Source: Ceratotherium simum simum
Taxonomy: Eukaryota; Chordata; Mammalia; Perissodactyla; Rhinocerotidae
NCBI RefSeq assembly: GCF_000283155.1
Contig: NW_004454159.1
Location: 22,209,431-22,273,430 of the forward strand
Reading direction: 5' to 3'
Length of the DNA stretch: 64,000 bases
Shown here: positions 11,901 to 24,431 of the stretch, one piece after another
Layout of the letters: the number at the start of each line of letters is the position of its first letter
Numbering within the stretch: position 1 is the stretch's first letter
The notes under the pieces: generated by a model
What the model was told of the DNA's origin: nothing
Database searches by the model: none
Seen by the model: only the letters and a program-made list of their open reading frames with translations
Position numbers and translations under genes: made by a program

Positions 11901-14900
11901 AAACTTATAGAGCTATTTATGCCTATATCTGTGTGGATTTCTGGAAATACAAATATATCAAAATAATTCCTTATTGTCCACTACAAACTGATTTAATCTA
12001 GACATTGCTCCAGTGAACAAAATTTTCGTTTTTTATTTTATTACTTGATAAACTCATTTCTTTCTTCAAAGCAGCAGGGTCTGTATACCTGTATGCACCC
12101 GAGGTAGCCATGCTGTGAGGCTACATGAACGGCGCTGTTGCCATCCTGGTCCACTTCATCCAACGAGATGCCTTGTTCTTGCATAAACTGAAGAAGCCAC
12201 AGAAGAATCTTTTCCTATAAACACAAAGATGGTTGGAATTAATGGAATATCATGTAGAGAAGTCTAATATAAAGACAGAGGAAAACAAAACTGCAACATT
12301 TCAGCTTAGATATAAGCAAGGTTATGATATCAAGAGAAAATTCCCATTCAGTATGAACTGAAAATCCATGAATCTCAGCCTGAAGTCAATGAAAGAGCAA
12401 CACTCAGAGAATTTTAAGGGCAGGAAGTTACCTCAGAAATGCTCTTGTTTACTTATTCTATAGATGAAAATTGATTCACAGAAAGTTTGAGTACCTCCTC
12501 AAAGTCACATAGCTAGACAGATCCAGAGTTAGAACCAGAATTCAAGTCTTTTTTTTTTTTTTTTTTTAATTTTATTTTTCCCCCAAAGCCCCAGTAGATA
12601 GTTGTATGTCATAGCTGCACATCCTTCTAGCTGCCGTATGTGAGACGCGGCCTCAGTATGGCGGGAGAAGCGGTGCGTCGGTGCACGCCCGGGATCCGAA
12701 CCCGGGTCGCCAGCAGTGGAGAGCACGCACTTAACCGCTAAGCCACGGGGCTGGCCCGAGAATTCAAGTCTTGATTCCAAGGCAATGTTTTCGCTACTTT
12801 GTTACACTGTCTGTAGACTTCAAGAATATTATTATAAAACCTCGGACTATTGAGATAAACTAGCTCCTACTTTTAAGTTTATAATGTTTTAAGTTTATAA
12901 TGTTTAAGTTTATAACGTTTTAAGTTTATAATGTATAATGTTTATAATGTTTCAGTCATGCCTTCCTAATTCCACAACCCTTGCAATCAACAGGCTTACA
13001 AAAAAAGGCAACATATTAAGTTGCCAAGTATAAGACAACGTCACTGAAATAAAACTGGGACCCTCTTGATTTTTGTGACCAAATGGTGGTGGTGTTTTAA
13101 AGGTAAAGCTTTTCGTCTTCCATGTTAAAGGGAGGGCACCCAAAGTTCTGAACACAACGTTTCAAAAGCGAAGACATGGAACATTCAGTGTGTGTTGCCA
13201 TAATCTGTTTGCATTTTACCCACTGAGTCTTCTGTGGTATTTTCATGCTATGTTTGGCCTCAGGAGAAAGCAGGGGGATGGGATTTCACTGTTTTAAAAT
13301 AGAAGAATTAAATATAATGTTAAGAAAATATGAGAGTGGTAAAAACAACAGCATGAAGTTTAGGGGGTGGAATTTGACATTTAAAAAGAAGATCATGCAT
13401 TTGAAATAGCCTTGAACCTCTTCTTAGCCTTTTAAAGGATTTTTTTTTCCAGTTATTTGCTTGGACTGGTCATGAACTTTTATACTTTTCTGGATTAAAT
13501 TTGCCTTCACCTTCTTAACAAGCCAACTAATCTGCTAAAGGAATGTTGGATGAAAACAGCCAACTCCTTTAATGTTTCACCCCTCATATGGGGAACAGGG
13601 CACTGTTTATGGAGGCATCTGTGACATCAGGAACAGACCGAACATTTGCACCACACTTTTTCCACATGAGCAAGCAGGGAGTAAGACCCCTAAAGAGCAA
13701 GAAGAGAAAAATGTAATCAATGCCTACAACCTTCCAAGAATACACCCAGGGAAAGCAGGGTGAGTGTGAGCTGCAAACGCAGACAGACTTTGTAGAAAAG
13801 TAAAACCCACAACGCCCCTAGAGAAGGAGGTGGAGCAGAGGCTGGAGGCCAGGGCTGGGAGTTAGAATCTGCATGAGGATGTATGGTAGAGCTTAATCCT
13901 CTTCTTCAGGGGCAAACTTGGAGAAAGTCAGGGCTGATATATGGACCAGAGCAGGCGATGCTTCATACTCATTAGATAGAACAACTTCCTTTATTTTTCC
14001 TAATCGGATAGGGGAAAAAACTGAATTACTTTTATTTGGAGACAGATGATTATACCATGTGATCTCAACTCCTTAAAAGATCTGGATGAATGGGTGTATC
14101 CCAGGACAAAGGACATAACCAACTAGTTTAAAGTCAATGGCTAAGACGTAGAAACATCCAGGGGCAGGTGGCTCTGTCTCTACCAGTGAAAAGAACAGCC
14201 CTGCCATCTTCAGTGTGTCATTCTCACGCTTGTGGTGACTGGGCTTGCTCCATGACATTAAATCATGGAATCTTAAAATTGCAGAGTGGGAGAGATTTTA
14301 GGGAATCATCCAATTCAAACACCTTTATTTTACAAATTAGAAAACTGAAGACAACTGTATATTCTGTGATATTCTAGCAGTTTCTTTCTTCAGTAAGTTA
14401 AGTTCAGAGGAGTTCAAGACATTTAGAAATGTTTTCTATGCACCTTCTTGTCAGGCATATTTTCAGATTTTTTTAGACCTAATTAAATATTATAGTGGAT
14501 ATGTCTATTCCACATGTGCAGAAAATGCCCTTTACTATAATTCACAGTGTTTTGACTTTTAGTAATGGTGTTGTAGGAAATGGAATACTGAATTTCATAA
14601 GACTAGTAATTTCCCTCTTGTAGAAATCTAGGGAAGAATCCAGAGACCTGGACTTTGCAGGGGCTTGGTAATCTGGGAGAGCAGGACAAAGTCTGTGTGA
14701 GACAGGAATTGCCTTGGCTCCTGATGGCTCTCCAAGTCAGGTTCAGTCCACATTGTTACAATGACCTGTCTTCTTTTCTTATGATGGCATGGATAACTTT
14801 CTTCCTTCCAATTAAAGACCTTATCCAATTCAATATGCAAGACTTACATAAAGAACCATTATTCTATTGCTCAGAATAAGACAGGTCTTTGCCCAGTGCC

Positions 14901-17900
14901 TCAGATTCAGTTTTGCATTTTGCAGTGGACAATTTACTTTAATAAGAAGTTATGCAACTGGCCTGTCCACTGAGATATTATATAGAAACAAAAATCTCTC
15001 CTGAGATTGTGCAGAGAAGAACTACCAAAAGGGACTGGCTGACTATACACCTGGTCTATAACCAATTTTTAGGATTTCTAAAGTGGACATGGAAATGGCT
15101 AGAATCCCCTGGTTTTAGTAAAAGCATATTTAGCATCCACTCTCAGAGAAATGCTGCTTTCTGCCCTGATTCTGGAGAACATGCCAGAAGAGATCCACTG
15201 TCCTAGAATTTAAACTTGAAAAATATCTAGTAAGGAGAATGGAACAAATACAGCTATTTTCTCCAACTAAGAAGGCCCTCATGAATGCATACATGTATTA
15301 TATACGCAATGGTGTCCACCTCCCCTCGTAGACGTTAGCGCTCTTTCTCTCGGCGTGTGATTGTGTGTGTGTGTATGTGTGTGTGTGGGTTTCAGGGAGG
15401 AGATGTTAAATGAAGAATGTAACTTCAGATCTTCATTTTCCCATAAATATTGCTTTCAGGGAACATCCAATACAGTCACAGGGATGGAGAGGCTCTTCTG
15501 TATTATTTCTGTTTTACAGGATGCCCCTCCAACTTATATTCCAGCCATCCTCCCGCACATCCATCTATTCATTCGACTCTCATGTACTGACTGAAAGCTT
15601 CCTTCATGTACTAGTCTCCTCTTCTGGGGATTTTCTGCTCTTTTGGTAACCTGTTTTAATATTGTATTTTGTGTGTCATTAAGGCAATGCAATTTGTTTA
15701 AAGAGGTGTAATACATATAATTTATGAGATTTGCTGGACAAAGTCTAACAAAAAATGTAATTGAAAAGTATGCCACAGGTTTATTACTGGTATCAATAAA
15801 ATCTCTACAGCTTTTGTTACAACCATAAGTTCTAAAGGAGGCAGCCTTGTCTGCGATCATAGATCATCAAATTTAATATGCTATCAATTATAAGATTCAT
15901 TCCAGTTTTTTAGATGTTAAAATGTTAAAAATGGCCAGCAATAATTTCATAATGTCATTTATTGTAAGATAAATGTAGAACCCAAAGATAGTAAAACGTG
16001 AAAAAAAAGTACATCTAAGAATTGATTAAATAGGTTAAGGCCTAAATAGTTCTTTGCCAAGTTTCTCTTATACTTTACTTCTAGTGAAGTAAACAAACTA
16101 AATAATATTGATAGCAATAAAAATAATAAATTGGAAGATATCCAATAATAATAGCCAACATTTATCTAGTACCTACTATGTGCCAGCAATGGGCAATGTC
16201 TCACGTGGCTTTTCTCATTTAGTCCTCTGAGCAACCCTGTGAGGAAGGTTCTATTATCTCCATTTTAAAGATGAGGAAACTGAGGCCCAGGGAGACCTTT
16301 TCTTTTTTAAAAAATGAACGTATCCAAAGCCACTGAGCTAATAAGTGGTAGGGCTAGGATTTAAACCCAGACAGCTTGACTCAGGAGCCGATGTTCTCCA
16401 GGACTCTGTTTTCTATCTTCTAAGTATGAATATCCACAACTACTCAATGCCCCATGACCCCTGACTCCGTAAAGGACACGCTCCTCTGGCACCCTTTGGG
16501 TCACGGAAATCACAGTTAACTGCTCATTAGCCTGTGGGTTTGTGGAGCTCTGCTGGTTATGTTTTTTCAAAGATGGAGAGCATGGATGGATGCTTTGGAG
16601 AGCAGATGCTCATGCTAGTCAAAGATTTTTCTATTTGCAGCACTTTCAGTGTTGTTTACTTATTTCTACCCCACGACAGTGAAACAATATAGTCAATGCA
16701 ATCTTTCCCCTTTTTAAAGTAAACTGCAGAAAAACAACAACACACAACCTGTGGAAGCATCCCCCTCACCAGCATGCCCGTCACTGTTCACAACCATTGC
16801 TAAGAATTGCTAAGCCTTCTCTTTTTTCAAAAGATGTCTTTTTTTTTATTTGTATCAGGGTAGACATTTAAAATGCGGAATGAATAACACAGCGCAGGCA
16901 AAGGTACTCTTGGTAAATGCTCAAGACTATGATAGAGGTTGTTTTTGTAGCAGAATCTCTTGACCAAAAGTCACATGAAAGATTCAGAAACACAACAGTC
17001 ATAGGTTTGAAACTGAAAGCAACATAGAGACCACTGAGCCAATGATCAACGCAGAACAGGCTGAAGCCCCCAAGCAGCTGAGGGCGAGAGCTTTGCTGGG
17101 AGCCTGGACGAGGCCATTTGAACATTCACGCTGGTGGTGAATGTTCAAGTCACGCAGGTGGTAGCTTTGACTTGAGACAATTTTGTCTCAATTGTTTCAC
17201 CAGCAACATCTCTCTGAAGGGACGGCAAAGCAGGTCCATCCAAGGACACCTTCTGCTTCTTCCTGGAGTCTCCCCAAAGCTTTCACTTTCACACTCCCTC
17301 TGGCTAGTTCTGCTAGACACGACCAGGCAATGAAATAATTGCACCCTCTGAGACTTCATGTGTCAAGATGAGGAAAATCAATTCCTATCACCCAAGACCT
17401 GTCACTCCAGGAGACCACTAAAAACTGCTGGCTATCCTGTGGTACTGGAGTCTTTAAAGGTAATTTTTACAGGAAAAAGGACATAAATTGGGAGTCAAAT
17501 GGTGCCCATTCTTTAAGAATCTATAGGAGGGGCAGAGGGCAACTAAAATAAACTAAGAGAGGAATTTTCCTCTCTACTATCATTTCCAGAAGTATTTACT
17601 GAAGAAACAAAACCAGAACACACTCAAGTGCCTGCTTGATGTAGAAAAACTTGCATGTGCTGAATCCATTAGAAAACTGTTCAATAACAGTCTTCCTTGT
17701 GAAAATATTAGCCTTGTAACGCTTCCAAGTTCAGCATCTCCACAGGTTATCTGTTACATAAGTGGCTGTGGCAGATGTAGGATGGCTGGACAGAATTCGC
17801 AGTTCTAATGGGCTTCTCCATTTTCTGCTTGGGTAAATGTTCTCCTAAGGGCACTGCTGGACAGCTCTGCTCAAAGCTGTACTTTAGGTCATTAAAAATG

Positions 17901-20900
17901 CTTATCAGCTTGAAACAACAATCTGAAGACTGATACTAGCATGAAACAAATGTTTGACACGGCTCCTCACATAGGTCACTAATTTCCATATTTTTCTCTA
18001 GTCCAGCCAAGTAAGCCACACTATCGCCCAACCAGTCCTAGCAAGGGCATTTTCTTTTGTTCTGTCCCAATAGCTTCAAAATTATGAGAAACCTGCTGTG
18101 AGAGCTGAATAAAGAAACTGGCATATGTAAGCAACATTTCCCAAGACAAAGAATGCCGGATGCCCAATTATTTACTTAGAGTCTCCCAACAGCAATGCAA
18201 TCCTTTCCTCCTTTCCTTTGGCAAACTCTACCAAAAGTGCAGACAGCCTTTCCACTGATATCTAAAATTCCTCATTAGGCTTTATATAAGCAAATGAAAT
18301 CAGGTTCATGAAACAATTATTCAGACCATTTGAGAATAAAATTCTGTTTTATACTGAAAATGATTTATGAAAATCAGCAGTGATAAAATGCTTTCGAAAA
18401 TTCTGTTCTCTCCTTTGCCAGCATAAGCAAAAAAGGGCATCCTTAGCAAATGATTATTAACTATTATGGTTGTTTGTGGGACAGCAAGGCTGAGGCTCGT
18501 AAGTACAATACACAAAGAAAATGGAGTAATCGTTTCAAAGACACTGGCTTTTACAAATTTTAAATGTTCTTCCTGCTCCTTTCTTCATTTCATAAATTTA
18601 GTACAGGTAATCACTTCTTTAATGAGCTGTTAAGGTACTTTACGTATCACAATGTGTTGTTAGATAAAATTGTAAAAAAGTCTTCTTCAGCTATATCAAC
18701 GCCACTGTAAACAAGCTATACAAATTATCTACACAGATGGAGACAAAATGGAACCTGGCCCTGAAGTCAGAGGACCTGAGGTGAGATCCAGTCTTTGTTC
18801 TTACTAGCCATTAGACCACTTAACTTTCTTTCTTCGTTCTCCTCATCTATAGAATGGGGATAAAAACAACAGGATCTAATACAATTGTTTTAAGGAATAA
18901 GTCAGATGATGTACACAAAATCCAATGGCACGGTACCTGGCACACATTGTACATATATTAATTGAAGTTAACACTGTATAAAATAAACTATCACCTAAAA
19001 TGACTCCTGCTAAAGAAAGACTGTGGTAACATTCTCCAAGTCTATTTTTTGAACTTGAGATCGTCATGCTTGAAAAAGCATAATCTCTTGTTGACAATAC
19101 CACAATTTACTGCCACTGGGAAAGTTTATGAAGCCAAAGGGGATACGGTTATATGCATGAGAAGCAATTTTCTTTGCCACAAACAAATTTTAATACAGTG
19201 CTGACTTTATTTTTTTTAAGACTGAGATTGGCATTTTGCGGTTGCATTTTTTTTTTTTAAAGATAATTTATACTCATCCCCCTCAAAGGGAGTTAGTGAT
19301 GATTTTTTTACTCCATACACTGGATTGTGATCTGTGTACTTCAATGACTCACACTGGGATTTCCTAATGTATAAATTGGTTGTAACTGAGACTCATCTAG
19401 TTAGTGTGCCTGCTCATCTTTAACAGAGGAAGACTTCCTTGATTAATGTCTTACTAAAGATATTCTTCTTAATTTTGGGATCAAGCAATTTATTGTTTTT
19501 CATTTTGACAGAAATTAAATGTTTTTATTGTAGAAAATTTGGAAAATACTGAAAAATACAAAAAGGAAAATAAAAGCCACTTGTAATTCCCCCGTTAGTG
19601 ATTACTACTACTATAAACATGTTGCGCCAGTTTTTTCTAGTCATTACATATTTCTCTTTCTGTCTCTTCAAAATTCAAATTAGGTACCAAATTACAGGAA
19701 CAGTTTTGTATCATACATTTTAACTTAATATTATATAATGAATATTTTTCTGTAAAATTCCATCACATGGGTTTAGCTTCATTAGTTATCCAATATCCTA
19801 CTACGAAACATTTAGGTTGTTTAAAACATTTTTTCATTAAAAAATATTACAATGAATATGATTGCTTATAAATCTGATAATTAGAAATTCTTCATACCTG
19901 GCCAAAGCAACCTGCATAATGAATAAGGCTTGGAAAATCCTTAGAACAACTCAATTCTGCAATGGCTTCCGTTTCACTCACCATCCAGCGTACGCACTCC
20001 AACTGACCATTCTAGATTTAAAACAAAAGAAAGAAAGAAATTCAAGGAAATTCAGGTTTGGAAAATACCTCATAAATGTTAATTTTACCAAGAGAAGAAA
20101 TCACATGAATTTTGGCTTTTATATCTGGCTTAATTTATTTATAATATAAATATATCACATTATATTTCTGATTTGTGGTTTTAGCTCTAAATCAACAGCA
20201 GAATTTTTGCTTAAATATGTTTTCATAACTTTAATCAGGTGTTTTAAAATCACTTTATCCAGGTATAATTTGCATACTATAAAATATATCCTTTTAAGTA
20301 TACAGTTTGATGAATTTTGACAAATATATACTCTCTTGTAATTACAACTCCAACCAAGATATAGAGCATTTCCATCACCGCCCCCCGTTGCCCCCCCACA
20401 TTTCTAGTACTCCTTTGCTCTCATCCTCCTCCCTTTTGCTCCAGGCAACCACTGACATGATTTCTGTCACCACAGACTAGAGTATGTACTCGTTTGCATC
20501 TGGCTTCTCTCACCCAGTAGAAAGCCTCTAAGATTCATCCAAGCTACTGCTTGTACAAATAATTTATTCCTTTTTATTGCTGAGAAGTATTCCATTGTAT
20601 GAATATATTGCCATTTGTTTACCCATTACCTCTTAGAATAAGCATCTTCCCTTGAGAAGTTAAACATTAGGATTCCAAAATAAAGAGAAAATAATCCTAT
20701 TATACTGGCTCAGATGCTACCTTCACTGAAGGCTCTGTCTTGTTTGTAGAATAGGCTTCCCTGACTCCATGACCACAGTAGCTCTTTTCTCCTGTGCTGA
20801 GATCATGCACTGTGCAAACCAAGAAGGCAGTTGTGACCTATACAACCTAGTGATTAAGACCCAGACTTTGGAATGGATTTAAATCCTTAATCCACCACTT

Positions 20901-23900
20901 GGTTACAAGACTTTGAACAAGTTAATTTACTTCTGTGATACTCAATTTTGTCATCTGTTAAATAGCAGGGAGGGTAGTAACTACGTCATAAAGTTACTGT
21001 GAAGATCAAATGAGACGAAGATGTCAGCTTACTAAGCACACAATACTTGTCACCTTATACTCTTTGAATGGTCTCTTAGATCCTCACAACAACTCTATAA
21101 GACAAATGAGACATTCAGCGGCCTTCTTGGTTTGCACAGTGTGGGACCTTAGCACAGGAGAAAAGAGCTACTGCGAGCGTGGAGTCAGGGAAGCCTATTC
21201 TAAAAACAAGACAGAGGAGGTAATCTGCTCATTCTTCATTTACTGCTATGGAATTTCAAGTAGTCAGTTCCCAACTATTCACATGCAGACTCTATTCTCT
21301 CCATTTGGGGCATCTAGCACGATCAGGTGTGTGCTGAAGAGCTCCCTGGTCCCCAATTCACTTCAGTCTCCTCCCTTCTCTGCCCTCCTTGCCCCTTGGC
21401 TTCTGGCTGGGTTTGGCTGATGGAGAGTGGTGGCAGGAGACCAGGGAAGGAAAGTGATTTTGAGGTACTCTCTGCTCCTGGCTTCCCTATTGTGGAGTTG
21501 CCATTGGCCAGCTGAGTTTCTTCACCAGTCAAAGGTCAAAAGTCAGCCAGTCGTATTCAGCCCCCTCTATCTCATGTCCTTCCTGAGCTCCTTCTGGCTC
21601 TGGGGTGGTAACTGTGCTCTAGCTGTTACCCCAGGATACTGCACTTTCCTTCCTGGGATCCTTGCACCCCACCCACCTTCCTTTTGTGTATAAATCCATC
21701 ATAGACTTTCCTTACAATATGTAATTTGAGCATGCCAAGTATACTTTGTTGATTTTCTCTATTATTTTTCTATTCTCTATTTCATTTATTTCCACTTGAA
21801 TTTTTTTATTTCCTTCCTTCTGCTTGCTTTGAATTTAGTTTGCTTTTCTTTTTCTAGTTTCCTAAGGTAGAAGGTTAGGCTATTGATTTGAGATCTTTCT
21901 TCGTCTTCTTTTTTTTTTAACATAGGCATTTACAGCTACAAATTTCCCTCTAAGCACTGCTTTAGCTGCATCCTTAAATGTTGGTAGATTGCATTTTCAT
22001 TTTCATTGATCTCCAAATATTTTCCAATTTTCCTTGTAATTTCTTCTTTGATAACAATGATTATTTTGGAGGGTGTTAATTCCATATACTTGTGAATAGT
22101 CCAAATTTCCTTCTGTTATTGATTCCTAATTGAATTCCATTATGGTTGAAGGACATACTTTGTATGATTTCAATCCTTTTAAATTTATTAAGACCTGTTT
22201 TATGGCCTAACATATAGTCTATTCTGGAGACTGTTCCATGTGAACTTGAGAAGAATGTGTATTCTGCTGTAGAATGTTCTGTTAGATGCCTGTTAGGTTT
22301 AGTTATTCAGGGAGGCAACATTTAAATAAATAAAATTTAAAAAAAAATCTGTGAATTTGAAAGCAACATCATTTTCCATAAATAGAAATACCAAGAAAAC
22401 AAAAAATGTTATTAAATTCTGGCAGGGGAATTTTGCCTGCTGAAGTCTCTGAGCCTGGGGTCAATCATTGTATGTTAAAGGGGAAGGTCAGTAGGTTACG
22501 TGTTTGAAGTCATTTTTCTCACCAGACCAACATTTTGTCTTTGAGCTTAATCAGAAGAACTGAATGAGTATGAAAAAGGAATTAAGGTTGTTTCATTCCA
22601 AGTCTGTCTAGCTTCTAAAATAATTTCTTGTACTGGCCCCATTTTAGAAAACCCACTGCTCTCACCTTATAGAAATCTTTCTTTCCACTCATTTTGCTTA
22701 ACTATTCCCAGAGGGCAATCAATAATGCCCTGAACTTCCATAGTATCTAGTGTTGGGTGCTCCAGAAAACACTCAATAAATTCTGCATGTAACTGGCAAG
22801 AATTTATTATGTTCTATTTATGGAGTTTGAGAGCAGAAATGGGGGAGAGATGTTCTTAAGCCTTGGTATGACTTCAAAGGTCCTTTTCTTAGGTCATCTT
22901 TTTATATGATACCCTATCTCTGACTCTGCTTCCTGTCAGCCAAGTAATATTATCTGAGCAACTTCTGCCCATTTGTACCAAGTCTCTTTGTCTTTAATGA
23001 CAGCAGGGCTCTCAGATCTATGCTTAATGAGGTGAAACACCACCAGTCAGTTACTGGTGTTCAAAACAAGGTCCTAAAGTAGAAGAATGATGACTTCCTA
23101 GGACTCCCCCAATGGCATCAAATCCATCAAAATACACTGAATGGACTGAAGCGGGACATGTATCAGGACAGATTTCCTAAGGGGGTGGCATTTGTTATAA
23201 AATATTTGTATTTACTGCTTTTGTAAATGCTAGATTAAATGAAGGAATAGAAGCACGTTTCCATTTCTCAAATCATTATCCAAAAGTAAAGCATAAAAAG
23301 CCTGAGACTCCATATTCATAAAAGCTTTTGAGGTTTGATATAGGTTCTTACAGTTCTTATCGGTTTGATATGTGTTCTTCATTAAAACAAAAAAACCCTG
23401 CTGTTTAAGTTTGCATGCTGATTGTATGATGGCAATACTATGTTGACTGGAAGAGCTTAAGAATGAATTAACACTTAAAATGAATATTGTAGAAAGAGTT
23501 TATACCCAGGGTTGGTATGACCTTAATGACCAGTAAGTTTCTTATGTATCTTCCTACTCTGAAGATTCTTAATCTATCAAAACAAGCACATAGGGCATAT
23601 ATATTAAGAAAAAAGTTTTTTCATCCAACTATGTAGTTAAAATATAATTAATATACATATATTCTACCGCTAGTCAGGAAAACAATATAAATTATAAGTT
23701 ATAAGTATTTTATAAACAGTAAAATGGCAAGGCAAATGTCAACATTCATTGGTTTTGCAAGACTCTTTTATTCATCACTAACACATGCCAACTGATGACC
23801 AGACCCAACCCCTATCTTCCCACAGGCCTCTGACATAGGACTAGATCCTGAATTTGCCATCTTGCACTTGAATTACTGATAACTTATCTGCTGTATCCAC

Positions 23901-24399
23901 CAGGCTATCAACTCCTTAAGAAAAGGGACTATGCATCATTCAAATTTGTATTTCTATTGCCTAACAAACACAGTACCTGGTGGACTTGGTACACATTACT
24001 GAACTCAACTATGCTGAACCTTGACTTCACATTTGCTTTCTCTTTCTTCATGATGGCTGCCGGAAGTTCAGCTCTTAATTTGACATTACATCATTCACAA
24101 CTAAAGGAAAATTATATCCTCCGGGAACACAGATTTTTTTATTTTATCAAGAAAATGTTATTTTCAGGGGTCGGCCCAGTGGCGTAGTGGTTAAGTTTGC
24201 GTGCTCCACTTCAGCAGCCCAGGGTTTGCAGGTTCGGATCAGAGGCGTGGACCAACATACCACTCATCAAGCCATGCTGTGGCGGTGTCCCATACACAAA
24301 AAATGGAGGAAGACGGGCACAGATGTTAGCTCAGAGCTCATCTTCCTCAGCAAAAAGAGGAGGATTGGCAATGGATGTTAGCCCAGATCCAGTCTTTCT

Positions 24400-24431
<32 letters not shown>

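Larger units (their letters stand above)
7823..12088 (-). other. SNCAIP intron 7
   Basis: 4.3 kb. An ERE SINE lies at 7882-8065 and another at 11369-11620. The GC-richer stretch 8100-9030 has several open frames, but no start, splice or family signal that supports coding. I recognise nothing in 9030-11360 beyond a MIR or L2 3'-end-like fragment near 10380-10445. Confidence 0.75.
12215..19897 (-). other. SNCAIP intron 6
   Basis: 7.7 kb. It contains an ERE SINE, MIR copies, a 16-base tandem repeat (12871-12949), a TG microsatellite (15360-15389), two perfect hairpins (17118-17191) and a LINE-like AT-rich stretch from 19500. The stretch 17350-18740 holds nothing I can name. Confidence 0.75.

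Noticed and set aside
21010..21420. 136-codon open frame on the + strand
   Set aside because: It runs through a MIR and one arm of the inverted duplication; the translation matches no family.
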